A stretch of DNA of 54,769 bases, taken from Microtetraspora malaysiensis (GTDB taxonomy: Bacteria; Actinomycetota; Actinomycetes; Streptosporangiales; Streptosporangiaceae). The stretch spans positions 1-54,769 of the forward strand of contig NZ_BBYJ01000043.1 in NCBI RefSeq assembly GCF_001528665.1. The letters run 5' to 3'. Positions 7,956-15,787 of this stretch are shown here, piece by piece (the first letter of the stretch is position 1; each line of letters begins with the position of its first letter). A model generated the notes under the pieces. It saw nothing but the letters and a program-made list of their open reading frames with translations, made no database searches and was not told the origin of the DNA. Position numbers and translations under genes: made by a program.

Positions 7956-9548
7956 ATGCGCCAGCTCACGGCACTCGACACGCAGTTTCTGAGCGCGGAG
8001 TCGCACACCACCGCGTCGCATGTCGGGGGCGTGGCGATCCTCGACCCGGCGTGCGCTCCCACCGGTACGGTCACCCGCGACGGCTTGATCAACCTGCTGC
8101 GCGAGCGGATTCACCTCGCTCCTCCCCTGCGGATGCGGATCGCCGACGTGCCGCTCGCGCTCGACCGGCCGTACTGGATCGAGGACGCCGACCTGGACCT
8201 GCGCGAGCACGTGTACGAGTCGACGCTGGCGGCCCCCGGCGACGACGACCAGCTCGCCGAGCACGTCGCGGGCATCCACGCGCGCCGGCTGGACCGGAGC
8301 CGGCCGCTGTGGGAGATGCACCTGATCCACGGCCTGCCGGACGGGCGGGTGGCGCTCTACACGAAGGTCCATCACTGCGCCATCGACGGGGTGTCCGGCG
8401 CCGAGATCCTCGCCTCCCTGATGGACCTCTCCCCCGAGCCTCGCCTGGTCGAGACGCCTCCGGAGATCCCGGCGGAGCAGACGCCGGAGCAGATCGGCCT
8501 GCTGGCGGGCGGGCTGGCCCGCTCGGTCGTCCATCCGGTCGCGGCGCTGCGGTCGTTCACCCGGGCGGTGGCCGACCTCGACGCCATCCCCCTCGCCTCG
8601 GCCCTGCCGGGGGCCCGGATGATCGCCCGCGCGACGCGGCGGCTGCTCGGCGACGAACGGCCCCGGCCGGAGCTGCCGCCGCTGGCCGCCCCGCGTACGC
8701 CGTTCAACGGGGTCATCTCCGGCGAGCGGAGCTTCGCCTTCGGCTCGATCCCCCTGGAAGAGATCCGGCGGGTCTCCCGCACCTTCGGGATGAGCGTGAA
8801 CGACGTCGTCATGACCTTGTGCGCGTCGGCGCTGCGCCGCTGGCTGATCTCCTGTGACGCGCTGCCCGACCAGCCGCTCATCGCGGCGGTCCCCGTGGCC
8901 GTCCGTACGGCGCGCGGCAGCGAGACGATCGGCAACCAGATCTCCGCCATGATCACCCCGCTGGCGACGAACATCGAGTGCCCGAAGGAACGGCTGTCGA
9001 CGGTGCGCTCGGCCATGCTGGCGGCCAAGCGGCGGTTCGCGGTGTCGCCCGCGACCTGGCTCAACGACGTGTGCGCCTTGTTCCCCGCGCCGTTCTCCGC
9101 GCTGGCGACGCCGGCCCTGTTCCGCCTGGCGGGCATGGTGGGCACCGGCGTCAACCTGATCGTGTCCAACGTGCCCGGACCGCCGTTCCCGCTCTACCTG
9201 TGCGGGGCGCGGGTGCTGTCGTACTACCCGATGTCCGTGTTGACCGACGTGACGGGCGCGCTCAGCATCACCTGCATCTCCTACGACGGACGGCTCGACC
9301 TCGGCGTCGTGGCCTGCCCGACGCGGGTCTCGGACGTGTGGAGCCTCATCGGGCACATCGACGAGGCGATGGAGGAGCTGACCACGCTGGCCAAGCGTGA
9401 GCGGGCCGCCGAGCGGGAATCGGCGGCGATGGAGCCGGAGGAGCCGGGCCCGGCGCAGCGACAGCCCGGGGCGGCGGAGGGCGCCGGGCGGGCGGCGCCG
9501 GACCCCGGCACGGCCGAGCCCGATGCCGTGGAGAAGATCCCCGCCTGA
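7956..9548 (+). CDS. WS/DGAT: wax ester synthase/diacylglycerol acyltransferase
   Basis: 530 residues, somewhat longer than the usual 450-480 because of an acidic, Pro/Ala/Glu-rich tail after about residue 480. The catalytic motif HHxxxDG is at 139-145 (HHCAIDG). Other family marks are PLWEMHLIHGL, LNDVCALFPAPFSALA and NLIVSNVPGPPFPLYL. These enzymes acylate diacylglycerol or fatty alcohols at the membrane or lipid-droplet surface and build storage triacylglycerol in actinomycetes. ATG 7956 follows AGGAAGGAT by six bases. A convergent TetR gene lies 34 bp downstream; no other lipid genes are adjacent. Confidence 0.93.
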   Translation: MRQLTALDTQFLSAESHTTASHVGGVAILDPACAPTGTVTRDGLINLLRERIHLAPPLRMRIADVPLALDRPYWIEDADLDLREHVYESTLAAPGDDDQLAEHVAGIHARRLDRSRPLWEMHLIHGLPDGRVALYTKVHHCAIDGVSGAEILASLMDLSPEPRLVETPPEIPAEQTPEQIGLLAGGLARSVVHPVAALRSFTRAVADLDAIPLASALPGARMIARATRRLLGDERPRPELPPLAAPRTPFNGVISGERSFAFGSIPLEEIRRVSRTFGMSVNDVVMTLCASALRRWLISCDALPDQPLIAAVPVAVRTARGSETIGNQISAMITPLATNIECPKERLSTVRSAMLAAKRRFAVSPATWLNDVCALFPAPFSALATPALFRLAGMVGTGVNLIVSNVPGPPFPLYLCGARVLSYYPMSVLTDVTGALSITCISYDGRLDLGVVACPTRVSDVWSLIGHIDEAMEELTTLAKRERAAERESAAMEPEEPGPAQRQPGAAEGAGRAAPDPGTAEPDAVEKIPA

Positions 9549-9582
9549 GGCGACCGACGAGGTCGGCCGCCGGTCGCGGGGG

Positions 9583-10158
9583 TCAGCCCATCGCGTGCGC
9601 GATCAGCTCGGCGACCGCGTCCGGATCGATGTGGTGGCCGGTGAGCTGGCAGATGCTCTCCTGATAGAGCAGGACCGCGGCGAACGTGGCGGCGGCCGCC
9701 TCCAGCCGGGCCGCGTCGCCGCGACCGCCGAGCATGGCGAGTTCGAGGGCGAACCGCGCCCGGTTGATGATCTCCGCGTTCAGGCGGCCGAGCCGTTCCC
9801 GCACCGAGAGGTGCGTGTCGGCCTCGCGGAACAGGATCCGCCGCATGGCGGGCGAGGCGTGCAGCGGCAGCCTGCGGGCCAGCCGGGACAGGGCCCCGGC
9901 GGCGTCGCCCGGCGCGGCCGCCGCCCCGCGCTCCACGGCGTCCTCGGTGTCCTCGGCGTCGTGCTCGGTGACCAGGGTCCGCTCGTCCACCAGCGAGATC
10001 AGGACATCGATCTTGCGGGGAAAGTAGTGGAAGAGCAGACCCTTGGGCACCCCGGCCAGCTCCGCGATCCGCGCCGTCGGGGTCGCGTCGTACCCGCCGC
10101 CCGAGAAGAGCTCCTCGGCCGCGTCGAGAATCCGGGTTCTGGCCGTCTGCCGGTACAC
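9583..10158 (-). CDS. TetR-family transcriptional regulator
   Basis: 191 residues. The N-terminal helix-turn-helix is typical: TRILDAAEELFSGGGYDATP followed by the recognition segment IAELAGVPKGLLFHYFPRKI. The ligand domain (about 60-191) is not specific enough to name a ligand. GTG 10158 gives the usual family N-terminus (YRQTARTRIL); a GTG at 10176 adds six residues. No strong ribosome binding site precedes either. A possible operator, CAAC-N5-GTTG, is at 10200-10212. Convergent with the WS/DGAT gene; its target is not evident. Confidence 0.9.
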   Translation of the reverse strand: MYRQTARTRILDAAEELFSGGGYDATPTARIAELAGVPKGLLFHYFPRKIDVLISLVDERTLVTEHDAEDTEDAVERGAAAAPGDAAGALSRLARRLPLHASPAMRRILFREADTHLSVRERLGRLNAEIINRARFALELAMLGGRGDAARLEAAAATFAAVLLYQESICQLTGHHIDPDAVAELIAHAMG

Positions 10159-10306
10159 GGATCCGACGATAACCACGCGGGATCCGGCGTACCATTACGC
10201 AACGGACAGTTGACCCTTCGGTCCCGGCCGTCCCGGTGCCGCTCCGCGCGTTTTCGACCCGGAACGCCACTGAGGATCTCCGTGCGCGGTCAACCCGCCC
10301 GGACGG

Positions 10307-10531
10307 TCAGCGGAACTCGGGGGCGTGGTCGGCGGCCCACTGCGCGAACGTGCCGGGCGGGCGGCCGGTGAGCCGCTCCACGGTGTCGGTGACACGATCG
10401 GAGTCCGGCCGGTGCTTCGCGGCCGCGATCAATGCCTCTACCAGCGCCGCGGGTCGGCCGTCCGCGAGCATCTGTGATCGTGCCAGGTCGGCGGGTACCG
10501 CCTCGAACCTCAGGCGACGGCCCAGCGCGGC
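10307..10531 (-). pseudogene. Remnant of an NmrA-like NAD(P)-binding protein (C-terminal part only)
   Basis: The minus strand encodes about 75 codons ending in TGA that match the C-terminal end of NmrA/azoreductase-like NAD(P)H-binding proteins: an internal FEAVPADLARSQML and the characteristic tail RLTGRPPGTFAQWAADHAP, then EFR. The frame stays open a little upstream (to about 10560), but there is no Rossmann GxxGxxG motif, no plausible start and no ribosome binding site. The remaining bases to 10766 hold no recognisable gene. This looks like the decayed end of a roughly 280-residue gene. The flanking stretches 10159-10306 and 10560-10766 appear non-coding. Confidence 0.75.
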
Positions 10532-10766
10532 ACCGCGGTCCGCGCGATCTGCGGCCCGGCCACGACAGAGGGGCGGCAGAGACGAGACGGCCCGGCCGCG
10601 GGGCGCTACGCCACCCGCGACCGGGCCCGACCCGGGTCCGGGACGTCCTCGGTGTTCTGCCCGAAGGCAACCGCCATGACCGCCACCGGGGGCGTCCCGG
10701 ATGCGCGGCGCCGTCCCCGAGGGGTATGGCCGGAGGTCCGGTCACCGCGTTTTGTTCAGTGCGCGC

Positions 10767-12377
10767 TCAGTGCTCGGAGGCCTTCTCCGCGCCGACACCG
10801 GTCAGCGAGCGGACCTCGATCTCGGCGTACTTGGACGCGTTGTACTCCTTGCTGAGGATCGTCCCGAGGTATCCGGCGAGGAAGCCGACCGGGATCGAGA
10901 CGATGCCCGGGTTCGACAGCGGGAACCAGTGGAAGTCCACGTCGGGGAACATCGCCGTCGGCGCGCCGGAGACCACCGGCGAGAACACCACGAGCAGGAC
11001 GGACGTGACCAAACCGCCGTAGATCGCGGACACCGCGCCGGCGGTGTTGAACCTCTTCCAGAACAGGCTGAAGAGGATCGCCGGCAGGTTGCCCGAGGCG
11101 GCCACGGCGAAGGCCAGCGCGACCAGGAAGGCCACGTTCAGCGACTGCGCGAAGATGCTCAGCCCGATCGCGACCGCGCCGATCACGAACGCGGAGATCC
11201 GGGCGACCACGACCTCCTGGCGCTCGGTGACGTTGCCCCGCTTGAACACGTGGGCGTACAGGTCGTGCGCGAAGCTGGACGAGGAGGCCAGGGTCAGACC
11301 GGCGACCACGGCCAGGATCGTGGCGAACGCGACCGCCGCGATGACCGCGAGCAGGATGGTGCCGCCCACCTCGCCGAAGATCTCCCGCCCGATCGCCTCG
11401 GCGAGCTGCGGCGCGGCGGTGTTGCCCGCCTTGTCCTGCTCCGTGATCGCCTTGCCGCCGACCAGCGCCGCCGCGCCGAACCCGAGCACCAGCGTGAACA
11501 GGTAGAACACGCCGATGAGGCCGATGCCCCACTGGACGGACTTGCGGGCGTCCCGGGCGGTGGGCACGGTGTAGAAGCGGATCAGGATGTGCGGCAGGCC
11601 GGCCGTGCCGAGGACGAGCGCCAGGCCGAGGCTGATCAGGTCGATCTTCCCGGCGATGCCCTGCGCCTCGGTGCCGTACTTCAGACCGGGTTCGAGGAGC
11701 GCCTGGCCCTTGCCGCTCTTCTCGGCCGCCTCGCCCAGCAGGCTGGACAGGTTGAAGCCGAACTTGCCGAGCACGAGCAGGGTGATCAGGGCCGCGCCGG
11801 TCATCAGCAGGACGGCCTTGACGATCTGCACCCAGGTGGTGCCCTTCATACCGCCGAAGACCACGTAGATGATCATCAGCAGGCCGACCCCGATGATCGT
11901 CCAGATCTTGCCGGCCTCGGAATGGATGCCGAGCAGCAGGCCGACGAGCGCGCCCGCGCCGACCATCTGGGCGAGCAGGTAGAAGATGCTGACCACGATC
12001 GTGGACACCCCGGCCGCCGTACGCACCGGGCGCGGGCTCATCCGGAAGGCGAGCACGTCGGCCATCGTGAACTTGCCGGAGTTGCGCATCAGCTCGGCGA
12101 CCAGCAGCAGGGCCACCAGCCAGGCGACGAGGAACCCGATCGAGTAGAGGAACCCGTCGTAGCCCGAGAGCGCGATGATGCCGGCGATGCCGAGGAAGGA
12201 CGCAGCCGACATGTAGTCGCCGCCGATCGCCAGCCCGTTCTGCAGGCCGCTGAACGAGCGGCCGCCCGCGTAGTAGTCCGCGGCGGTCTTCGTGTTGCGG
12301 CTGGCCCAGAAGGTGATGCCGAGCGTCCCGGCGACGAAGAAGACGAAAAGGATCGTCGAGAGAGTCTCGTGTCTCAT
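10767..12377 (-). CDS. actP: Cation/acetate symporter (sodium:solute symporter family)
   Basis: 536 residues with about 13 transmembrane helices of the SSS fold. The region GLAIGGDYMSAASFLGIAG and the later GTAGLPHILIRFYTVPTARDAR are strongly conserved in ActP-type acetate/propionate permeases. ATG 12377 overlaps the stop of the upstream DUF485 gene by four bases (ATGA), so translation is probably coupled. A DUF485 (YjcH-like) protein is the standard partner of these symporters. Substrate is likely a short monocarboxylate such as acetate, pyruvate or propionate; the exact one is inference. Controlled presumably through the palindrome at 12722-12737. Confidence 0.92.
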   Translation of the reverse strand: MRHETLSTILFVFFVAGTLGITFWASRNTKTAADYYAGGRSFSGLQNGLAIGGDYMSAASFLGIAGIIALSGYDGFLYSIGFLVAWLVALLLVAELMRNSGKFTMADVLAFRMSPRPVRTAAGVSTIVVSIFYLLAQMVGAGALVGLLLGIHSEAGKIWTIIGVGLLMIIYVVFGGMKGTTWVQIVKAVLLMTGAALITLLVLGKFGFNLSSLLGEAAEKSGKGQALLEPGLKYGTEAQGIAGKIDLISLGLALVLGTAGLPHILIRFYTVPTARDARKSVQWGIGLIGVFYLFTLVLGFGAAALVGGKAITEQDKAGNTAAPQLAEAIGREIFGEVGGTILLAVIAAVAFATILAVVAGLTLASSSSFAHDLYAHVFKRGNVTERQEVVVARISAFVIGAVAIGLSIFAQSLNVAFLVALAFAVAASGNLPAILFSLFWKRFNTAGAVSAIYGGLVTSVLLVVFSPVVSGAPTAMFPDVDFHWFPLSNPGIVSIPVGFLAGYLGTILSKEYNASKYAEIEVRSLTGVGAEKASEH

Positions 12378-12706
12378 GCGGCGGTCTTCTCCTCGACCTC
12401 GTGACGCAGCTCGTCGGCCAGCGGGTCCAGCTTCCGCGCGGCGTGCCGCGAGTAGGCCCAGGCGATCAGGAACGTCGAGACGAACTGCAGGATGCCGAAG
12501 ACAAGGGCCACGTTGATGTTGCCGAACAGCTTCGTGCCCATGAAGCCACGGGCGAAGCCCGACATGATGACATAAAGCACGTACCACGCGAGGAACGCGA
12601 CGGTCATGGGGAAGACCCAGCGCCGGAACCGGCTCCGCAGCTCGCGGAACCGCTCGCTCGTCTGTATCTCTTCATAAACGGACGCGTCATGTTGCCGAGT
12701 CGTCAC
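12374..12706 (-). CDS. DUF485 family membrane protein (YjcH-like)
   Basis: 110 residues with two hydrophobic helices: RWVFPMTVAFLAWYVLYVIM and FGILQFVSTFLIAWAYS. The intervening FARGFMGTKLFGNINVALVFG is characteristic of DUF485. These small inner-membrane proteins occur beside SSS carboxylate symporters and may assist them. GTG 12706 is chosen because GGGAGG lies eight bases upstream. A much longer open frame continues upstream, but it lacks conserved sequence. First gene of a two-gene operon with the symporter. Confidence 0.9.
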   Translation of the reverse strand: MTTRQHDASVYEEIQTSERFRELRSRFRRWVFPMTVAFLAWYVLYVIMSGFARGFMGTKLFGNINVALVFGILQFVSTFLIAWAYSRHAARKLDPLADELRHEVEEKTAA

Positions 12707-12721
12707 ACGACCTCCCACGGC

Positions 12722-12737
12722 TGTGATCTGGATCACG
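12722..12737. promoter_or_regulatory. CRP/FNR-family operator candidate
   Basis: TGTGATCTGGATCACG contains a perfect 14-bp palindrome GTGATC-TG-GATCAC at 12723-12736 and fits the TGTGA-N6-TCACA consensus at nine of ten defined positions. It ends 16 bases upstream of the DUF485 GTG start, just before the ribosome binding site. It would therefore overlap the transcription start or leader, a position more usual for repression than for activation. The protein is inferred to be an actinobacterial Crp homologue. Confidence 0.65.
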
Positions 12738-12950
12738 CAGAGCGTAGGAGGGGGGCGCGGCCCTGACGAGACGCCCACGCCCTCTCGTCGGTGAGCCGCC
12801 GCCTCGCGGCGGTCAAGCAGGTGCGGCGTGCGATGAATGGTCCCATCAATGCGCCGAGCGGTCGGACATCCCGCCCAGCGCTCGGCCGCCGCGGCGGTCG
12901 ATCGGCGTACCGGGACGGACGAGGACGCACGAGAACGGACGCCGGACGAG

Positions 12951-12980
12951 GACGGGCGAGGACGGGCGAGGACGGGCGAC
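12951..12980. repeat. 10-bp tandem repeat (GACGGGCGAG), three copies
   Basis: Three head-to-tail copies lie at 12951-12960, 12961-12970 and 12971-12980, the last with one terminal change. Degenerate related units extend leftward to about 12911. The array begins seven bases beyond the stop of the second symporter and occupies the gap before the DUF485-actP promoter. It appears non-coding and is probably a minisatellite. Confidence 0.8.
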
Positions 12981-12986
12981 GAACGG

Positions 12987-14471
12987 TCAGACGGAGCGCG
13001 GCCGCCAGTCACCCCGGTCCACGTCGAGGACCTCGGGGGTGTGCAGCCGGACCATGGTCCTGGCCACGTTCCTCGGCACCCGGGACGGCGTCAGCAGCGA
13101 CACCACGATCATGACGGTGAAGGAGATCGGCACGCTCCACGCCGCCGGCTGAGCCAGCAGCGCCTCCACCCAGCCCGAGTACGGCCCGCCGACGATGGTG
13201 ACGACGCCCGCGCCGCAGGCCAGCCCGCCTCCGGTGAGGAGCCCGGCCAGCGCGCCGACCGTGGTGAGCCGACGCCACCAGATGCCGAGCACGAGCAGCG
13301 GGCAGAACGAGGACGCCGCGACCGCGAACGCCAGCCCCACCACGTCGGCCACCGGGAGCGTCCGCGCCAGGCCCGCCAGCGCGAACGGCACCGTCACCGC
13401 GAGGACCGTCGCCATGCGGAACGGCCGCACCCCGCCGCCCATGAGGTCCTGGGCGATCACCCCCGCGACCGACACGGCCAGCCCGGACGACGTCGAGAGG
13501 AACGCGGCGAACGCCCCCGCCGTCACCAGCGCCGTCAGCAGCTCCCCCGCCGTCCCGCCGATGAGCCGCCCGGGCAGGGTGAGGACGACGGCATCCGTGG
13601 CGGGCAGCCCGTAGACCCGGCCGAGGTATCCGTACGCGGCGGGCATCAGATAGAACGCGCCGAGCAGCGTGAGCACCAGCAGCGTGGTCCGGCGGGCGGC
13701 CCGGCCGTCGGGGTTGGTGTAGAACCGCACCAGCACGTGCGGCAGCCCCATCGTGCCGAGGAACGTCGCCATGATCAGCGAGTACGTCGCGTAGACCGGG
13801 TGCTCCCGCCCGTGCAGCGGCAGCGCCCACGGGTCGCCGGGCGGCAGGCCGGGCGAGCCGCCGGACCGCCAGGCGATCAGCATGAAGACCAGCGGCACCG
13901 CCATCGCGGTCAGCTTGAGCCAGTACTGGAACGCCTGGACGAACGTGATCGACCGCATGCCGCCGGACAGCACGTTGAGGGCGACCACCACCGCCACGAG
14001 CAGCCCCCCGGCCCAGGTCGGCGCGCCCGTCACCGTCTGGAAGACCAGCCCGGCGCTCTGGAACTGCGGCATCAGATAGAGCCAGCCGATCAACACCACG
14101 AGCACGCTGGAGGCGCGCCGTACCACCATCGACTCCAGCCGCGCCTCGGCGAAGTCCGGCAGCGTGTACGCCCCCGACCTGCGCAGCGGGGCCGACACGA
14201 GCACGAGCAGCACGAGGTAGCCGCCGGTCCAGCCGACCGGGAGCCACAGCATGTCCGCGCCGTAGGTGAGGATCAGCCCGGCGACCCCGAGAAACGAGGC
14301 CGCCGAGAGGTACTCGCCGCCGATCGCCGACGCGTTCCACAGCGGCGACACCGTGCGCGAGGCGACGTAGAAGTCCGAGGTCGTCCGGGACACCCGGATG
14401 CCGAAGGCCCCGATCAGGACCGCCGCGAGCAGGACCAGCACCACCGCGGTCACGCCGTAGGCGGGGCTCAC
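12987..14471 (-). CDS. Sodium/solute symporter, second ActP-like paralogue
   Basis: 494 residues, about 13 transmembrane helices, same SSS family as the 10767-12377 gene but clearly diverged. Shared landmarks are SAIGGEYLSAASFLGVAGL and GTMGLPHVLVRFYTNPDGRAA. GTG 14471 begins 14 bases after the stop of the upstream DUF485 gene, so they form a pair. The operon includes the LytTR regulator and probably the kinase, suggesting that this symporter is the one directly sensed or controlled. The substrate is probably a monocarboxylate. It is shorter than ActP at the C-terminus. Confidence 0.9.
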   Translation of the reverse strand: MSPAYGVTAVVLVLLAAVLIGAFGIRVSRTTSDFYVASRTVSPLWNASAIGGEYLSAASFLGVAGLILTYGADMLWLPVGWTGGYLVLLVLVSAPLRRSGAYTLPDFAEARLESMVVRRASSVLVVLIGWLYLMPQFQSAGLVFQTVTGAPTWAGGLLVAVVVALNVLSGGMRSITFVQAFQYWLKLTAMAVPLVFMLIAWRSGGSPGLPPGDPWALPLHGREHPVYATYSLIMATFLGTMGLPHVLVRFYTNPDGRAARRTTLLVLTLLGAFYLMPAAYGYLGRVYGLPATDAVVLTLPGRLIGGTAGELLTALVTAGAFAAFLSTSSGLAVSVAGVIAQDLMGGGVRPFRMATVLAVTVPFALAGLARTLPVADVVGLAFAVAASSFCPLLVLGIWWRRLTTVGALAGLLTGGGLACGAGVVTIVGGPYSGWVEALLAQPAAWSVPISFTVMIVVSLLTPSRVPRNVARTMVRLHTPEVLDVDRGDWRPRSV

Positions 14472-14484
14472 CGCCGCGCTCCGC

Positions 14485-14907
14485 TCACTCGCGGTCCATC
14501 AGCTCGGCGAAGTGGCGCTCGTTCCGTTCGGCCTGCCGTACGTACAACCAGGCGCCGACGACGAACGCGGGGTAGATGAGCCCGGCGAGCACCAGCCAGG
14601 GCAGCGGCACGCCGAGCAGGTCGGCCGAGCGCAGCTCCGGCACCAGCAGGAACAGCAGCGGCAGGCCGCCGACGACGCAGCCGAGCACGGTGCAGACGAA
14701 CAGCGCCAGCCGGAACTGGGTCCGCACCAGCGAGGCCATGTAGACCTCGCCGACCCGCGTCTGCTCGTCGATCTCGGTGGTGAGCGGGCGGCGCGGACGC
14801 CGGGCGGCGGCGGCGCGGGGGCTGGTGACGGCGACCCGGCGGGGCCGCTCCGCGTCGGCGGCCGACCGGCTCACCCGCAGCAGGTCGGAGATCCGCTTCT
14901 CGGTCAT
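14485..14907 (-). CDS. DUF485 family membrane protein with N-terminal extension
   Basis: 140 residues. The first about 55 are basic and Arg/Ala-rich and predicted disordered; the DUF485 part follows with two helices, LALFVCTVLGCVVGGLPLLF and LVLAGLIYPAFVVGAWLYV. The two acidic/basic segments TRVGEVYMASLVRTQFRL and RQAERNERHFAELM fit DUF485 relatives. ATG 14907 overlaps the stop of the LytTR regulator by four bases. Likely partner of the symporter at 12987-14471. Confidence 0.85.
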   Translation of the reverse strand: MTEKRISDLLRVSRSAADAERPRRVAVTSPRAAAARRPRRPLTTEIDEQTRVGEVYMASLVRTQFRLALFVCTVLGCVVGGLPLLFLLVPELRSADLLGVPLPWLVLAGLIYPAFVVGAWLYVRQAERNERHFAELMDRE

Positions 14908-15653
14908 CGCGGCCCGGCCTTGCGCGCGCGCCGCACCAGCAGGTCGCGCAGCTCGCGGGTGTGCCGGCGGCTGACGGGGATCTCCGTGTCGCCGATCCGC
15001 ACCACGCACCGGCCGGAGTCGATGCGCAGCTCGTCGATGTGCCTGAGCGCGACCAGGTGGCTGCGGTGGACCCGGACGAACCCGGCGGTCGCCCAGCGCT
15101 CCTCCAGCGCGGCGAGCGGGATGCGTACGAGGTGGCTCCCGGTCGCGGTGTGCAGCCGGGCGTAGTCGCCGCGCGCCTCGACGTACCGGACCTCGGTGCT
15201 GGCCACGAACCGGGTCACCCCGCCCAGCTCGACCGGGATCGTGTCCGCCTGCGAGCCGGTCTCCGGCTCCGTACGGCTGCCGCACACCCGCCGGATCGCC
15301 TCGGCCAGCCGCTCGGGACGGACCGGTTTGAGGAGGTAGTCCTCGGCCTTCAGCTCGAACGCGTCCACCGCGTGGTCCTCGTACGCGGTGACGAACACGA
15401 TCTTCGGCGGCCGGGTGAACTGGGCGAGGAGCCGGCCGAGCACGACGCCGTCGAGCCCGCGCATCCGGATGTCGAGGAAGACCGCGTCCACGGGCCTGCC
15501 CTCGGCCATCGCGCGGTCGAGCAGCTTCAGCGCCGCCGCGCCGTCACGGGCGGTCAGCACCTCGCCGATGCGCGGATCCGCCCTGAGCAGGTATGCCACG
15601 TCCTCCAGGGCGGGCTGCTCGTCGTCCACCGCCAGGACCCGCAGGCCGGTCAC
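14904..15653 (-). CDS. LytTR-type response regulator
   Basis: 249 residues. The receiver domain (about 4-120) has acidic residues Asp10-Asp11, the phospho-acceptor Asp61 in VFLDIRMRGLDG and the Lys of LLKPVRP. The LytTR DNA-binding domain (about 140-245) is recognised from VRYVEARGDYARLHT and FVRVHRSHLVALRHIDEL. GTG 15653 is preceded by GGAGGG. It is the partner of the kinase 134 bp upstream and lies in the same operon as a DUF485-symporter pair. This parallels the BtsSR and YehUT systems of E. coli, which respond to carboxylates such as pyruvate; a similar role here is inference. Confidence 0.93.
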   Translation of the reverse strand: MTGLRVLAVDDEQPALEDVAYLLRADPRIGEVLTARDGAAALKLLDRAMAEGRPVDAVFLDIRMRGLDGVVLGRLLAQFTRPPKIVFVTAYEDHAVDAFELKAEDYLLKPVRPERLAEAIRRVCGSRTEPETGSQADTIPVELGGVTRFVASTEVRYVEARGDYARLHTATGSHLVRIPLAALEERWATAGFVRVHRSHLVALRHIDELRIDSGRCVVRIGDTEIPVSRRHTRELRDLLVRRARKAGPR

Positions 15654-15787
15654 GGAAGCCCTCCTTCACCACACGGAATCCCATAGAGCGTGTTGAATCA
15701 GGACAGCCGAAGTCAACGCCTCACCGGTCGGGGATCACAACGATTCGGCCCCGCGGGATCGGCGCGCCGGAAGAACGCGGCCGGTTG

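Noticed and set aside
10200-10212. CAAC-N5-GTTG as the TetR operator
   Set aside because: Only four-base arms, so chance is likely; mentioned in the TetR entry but not listed as a site.
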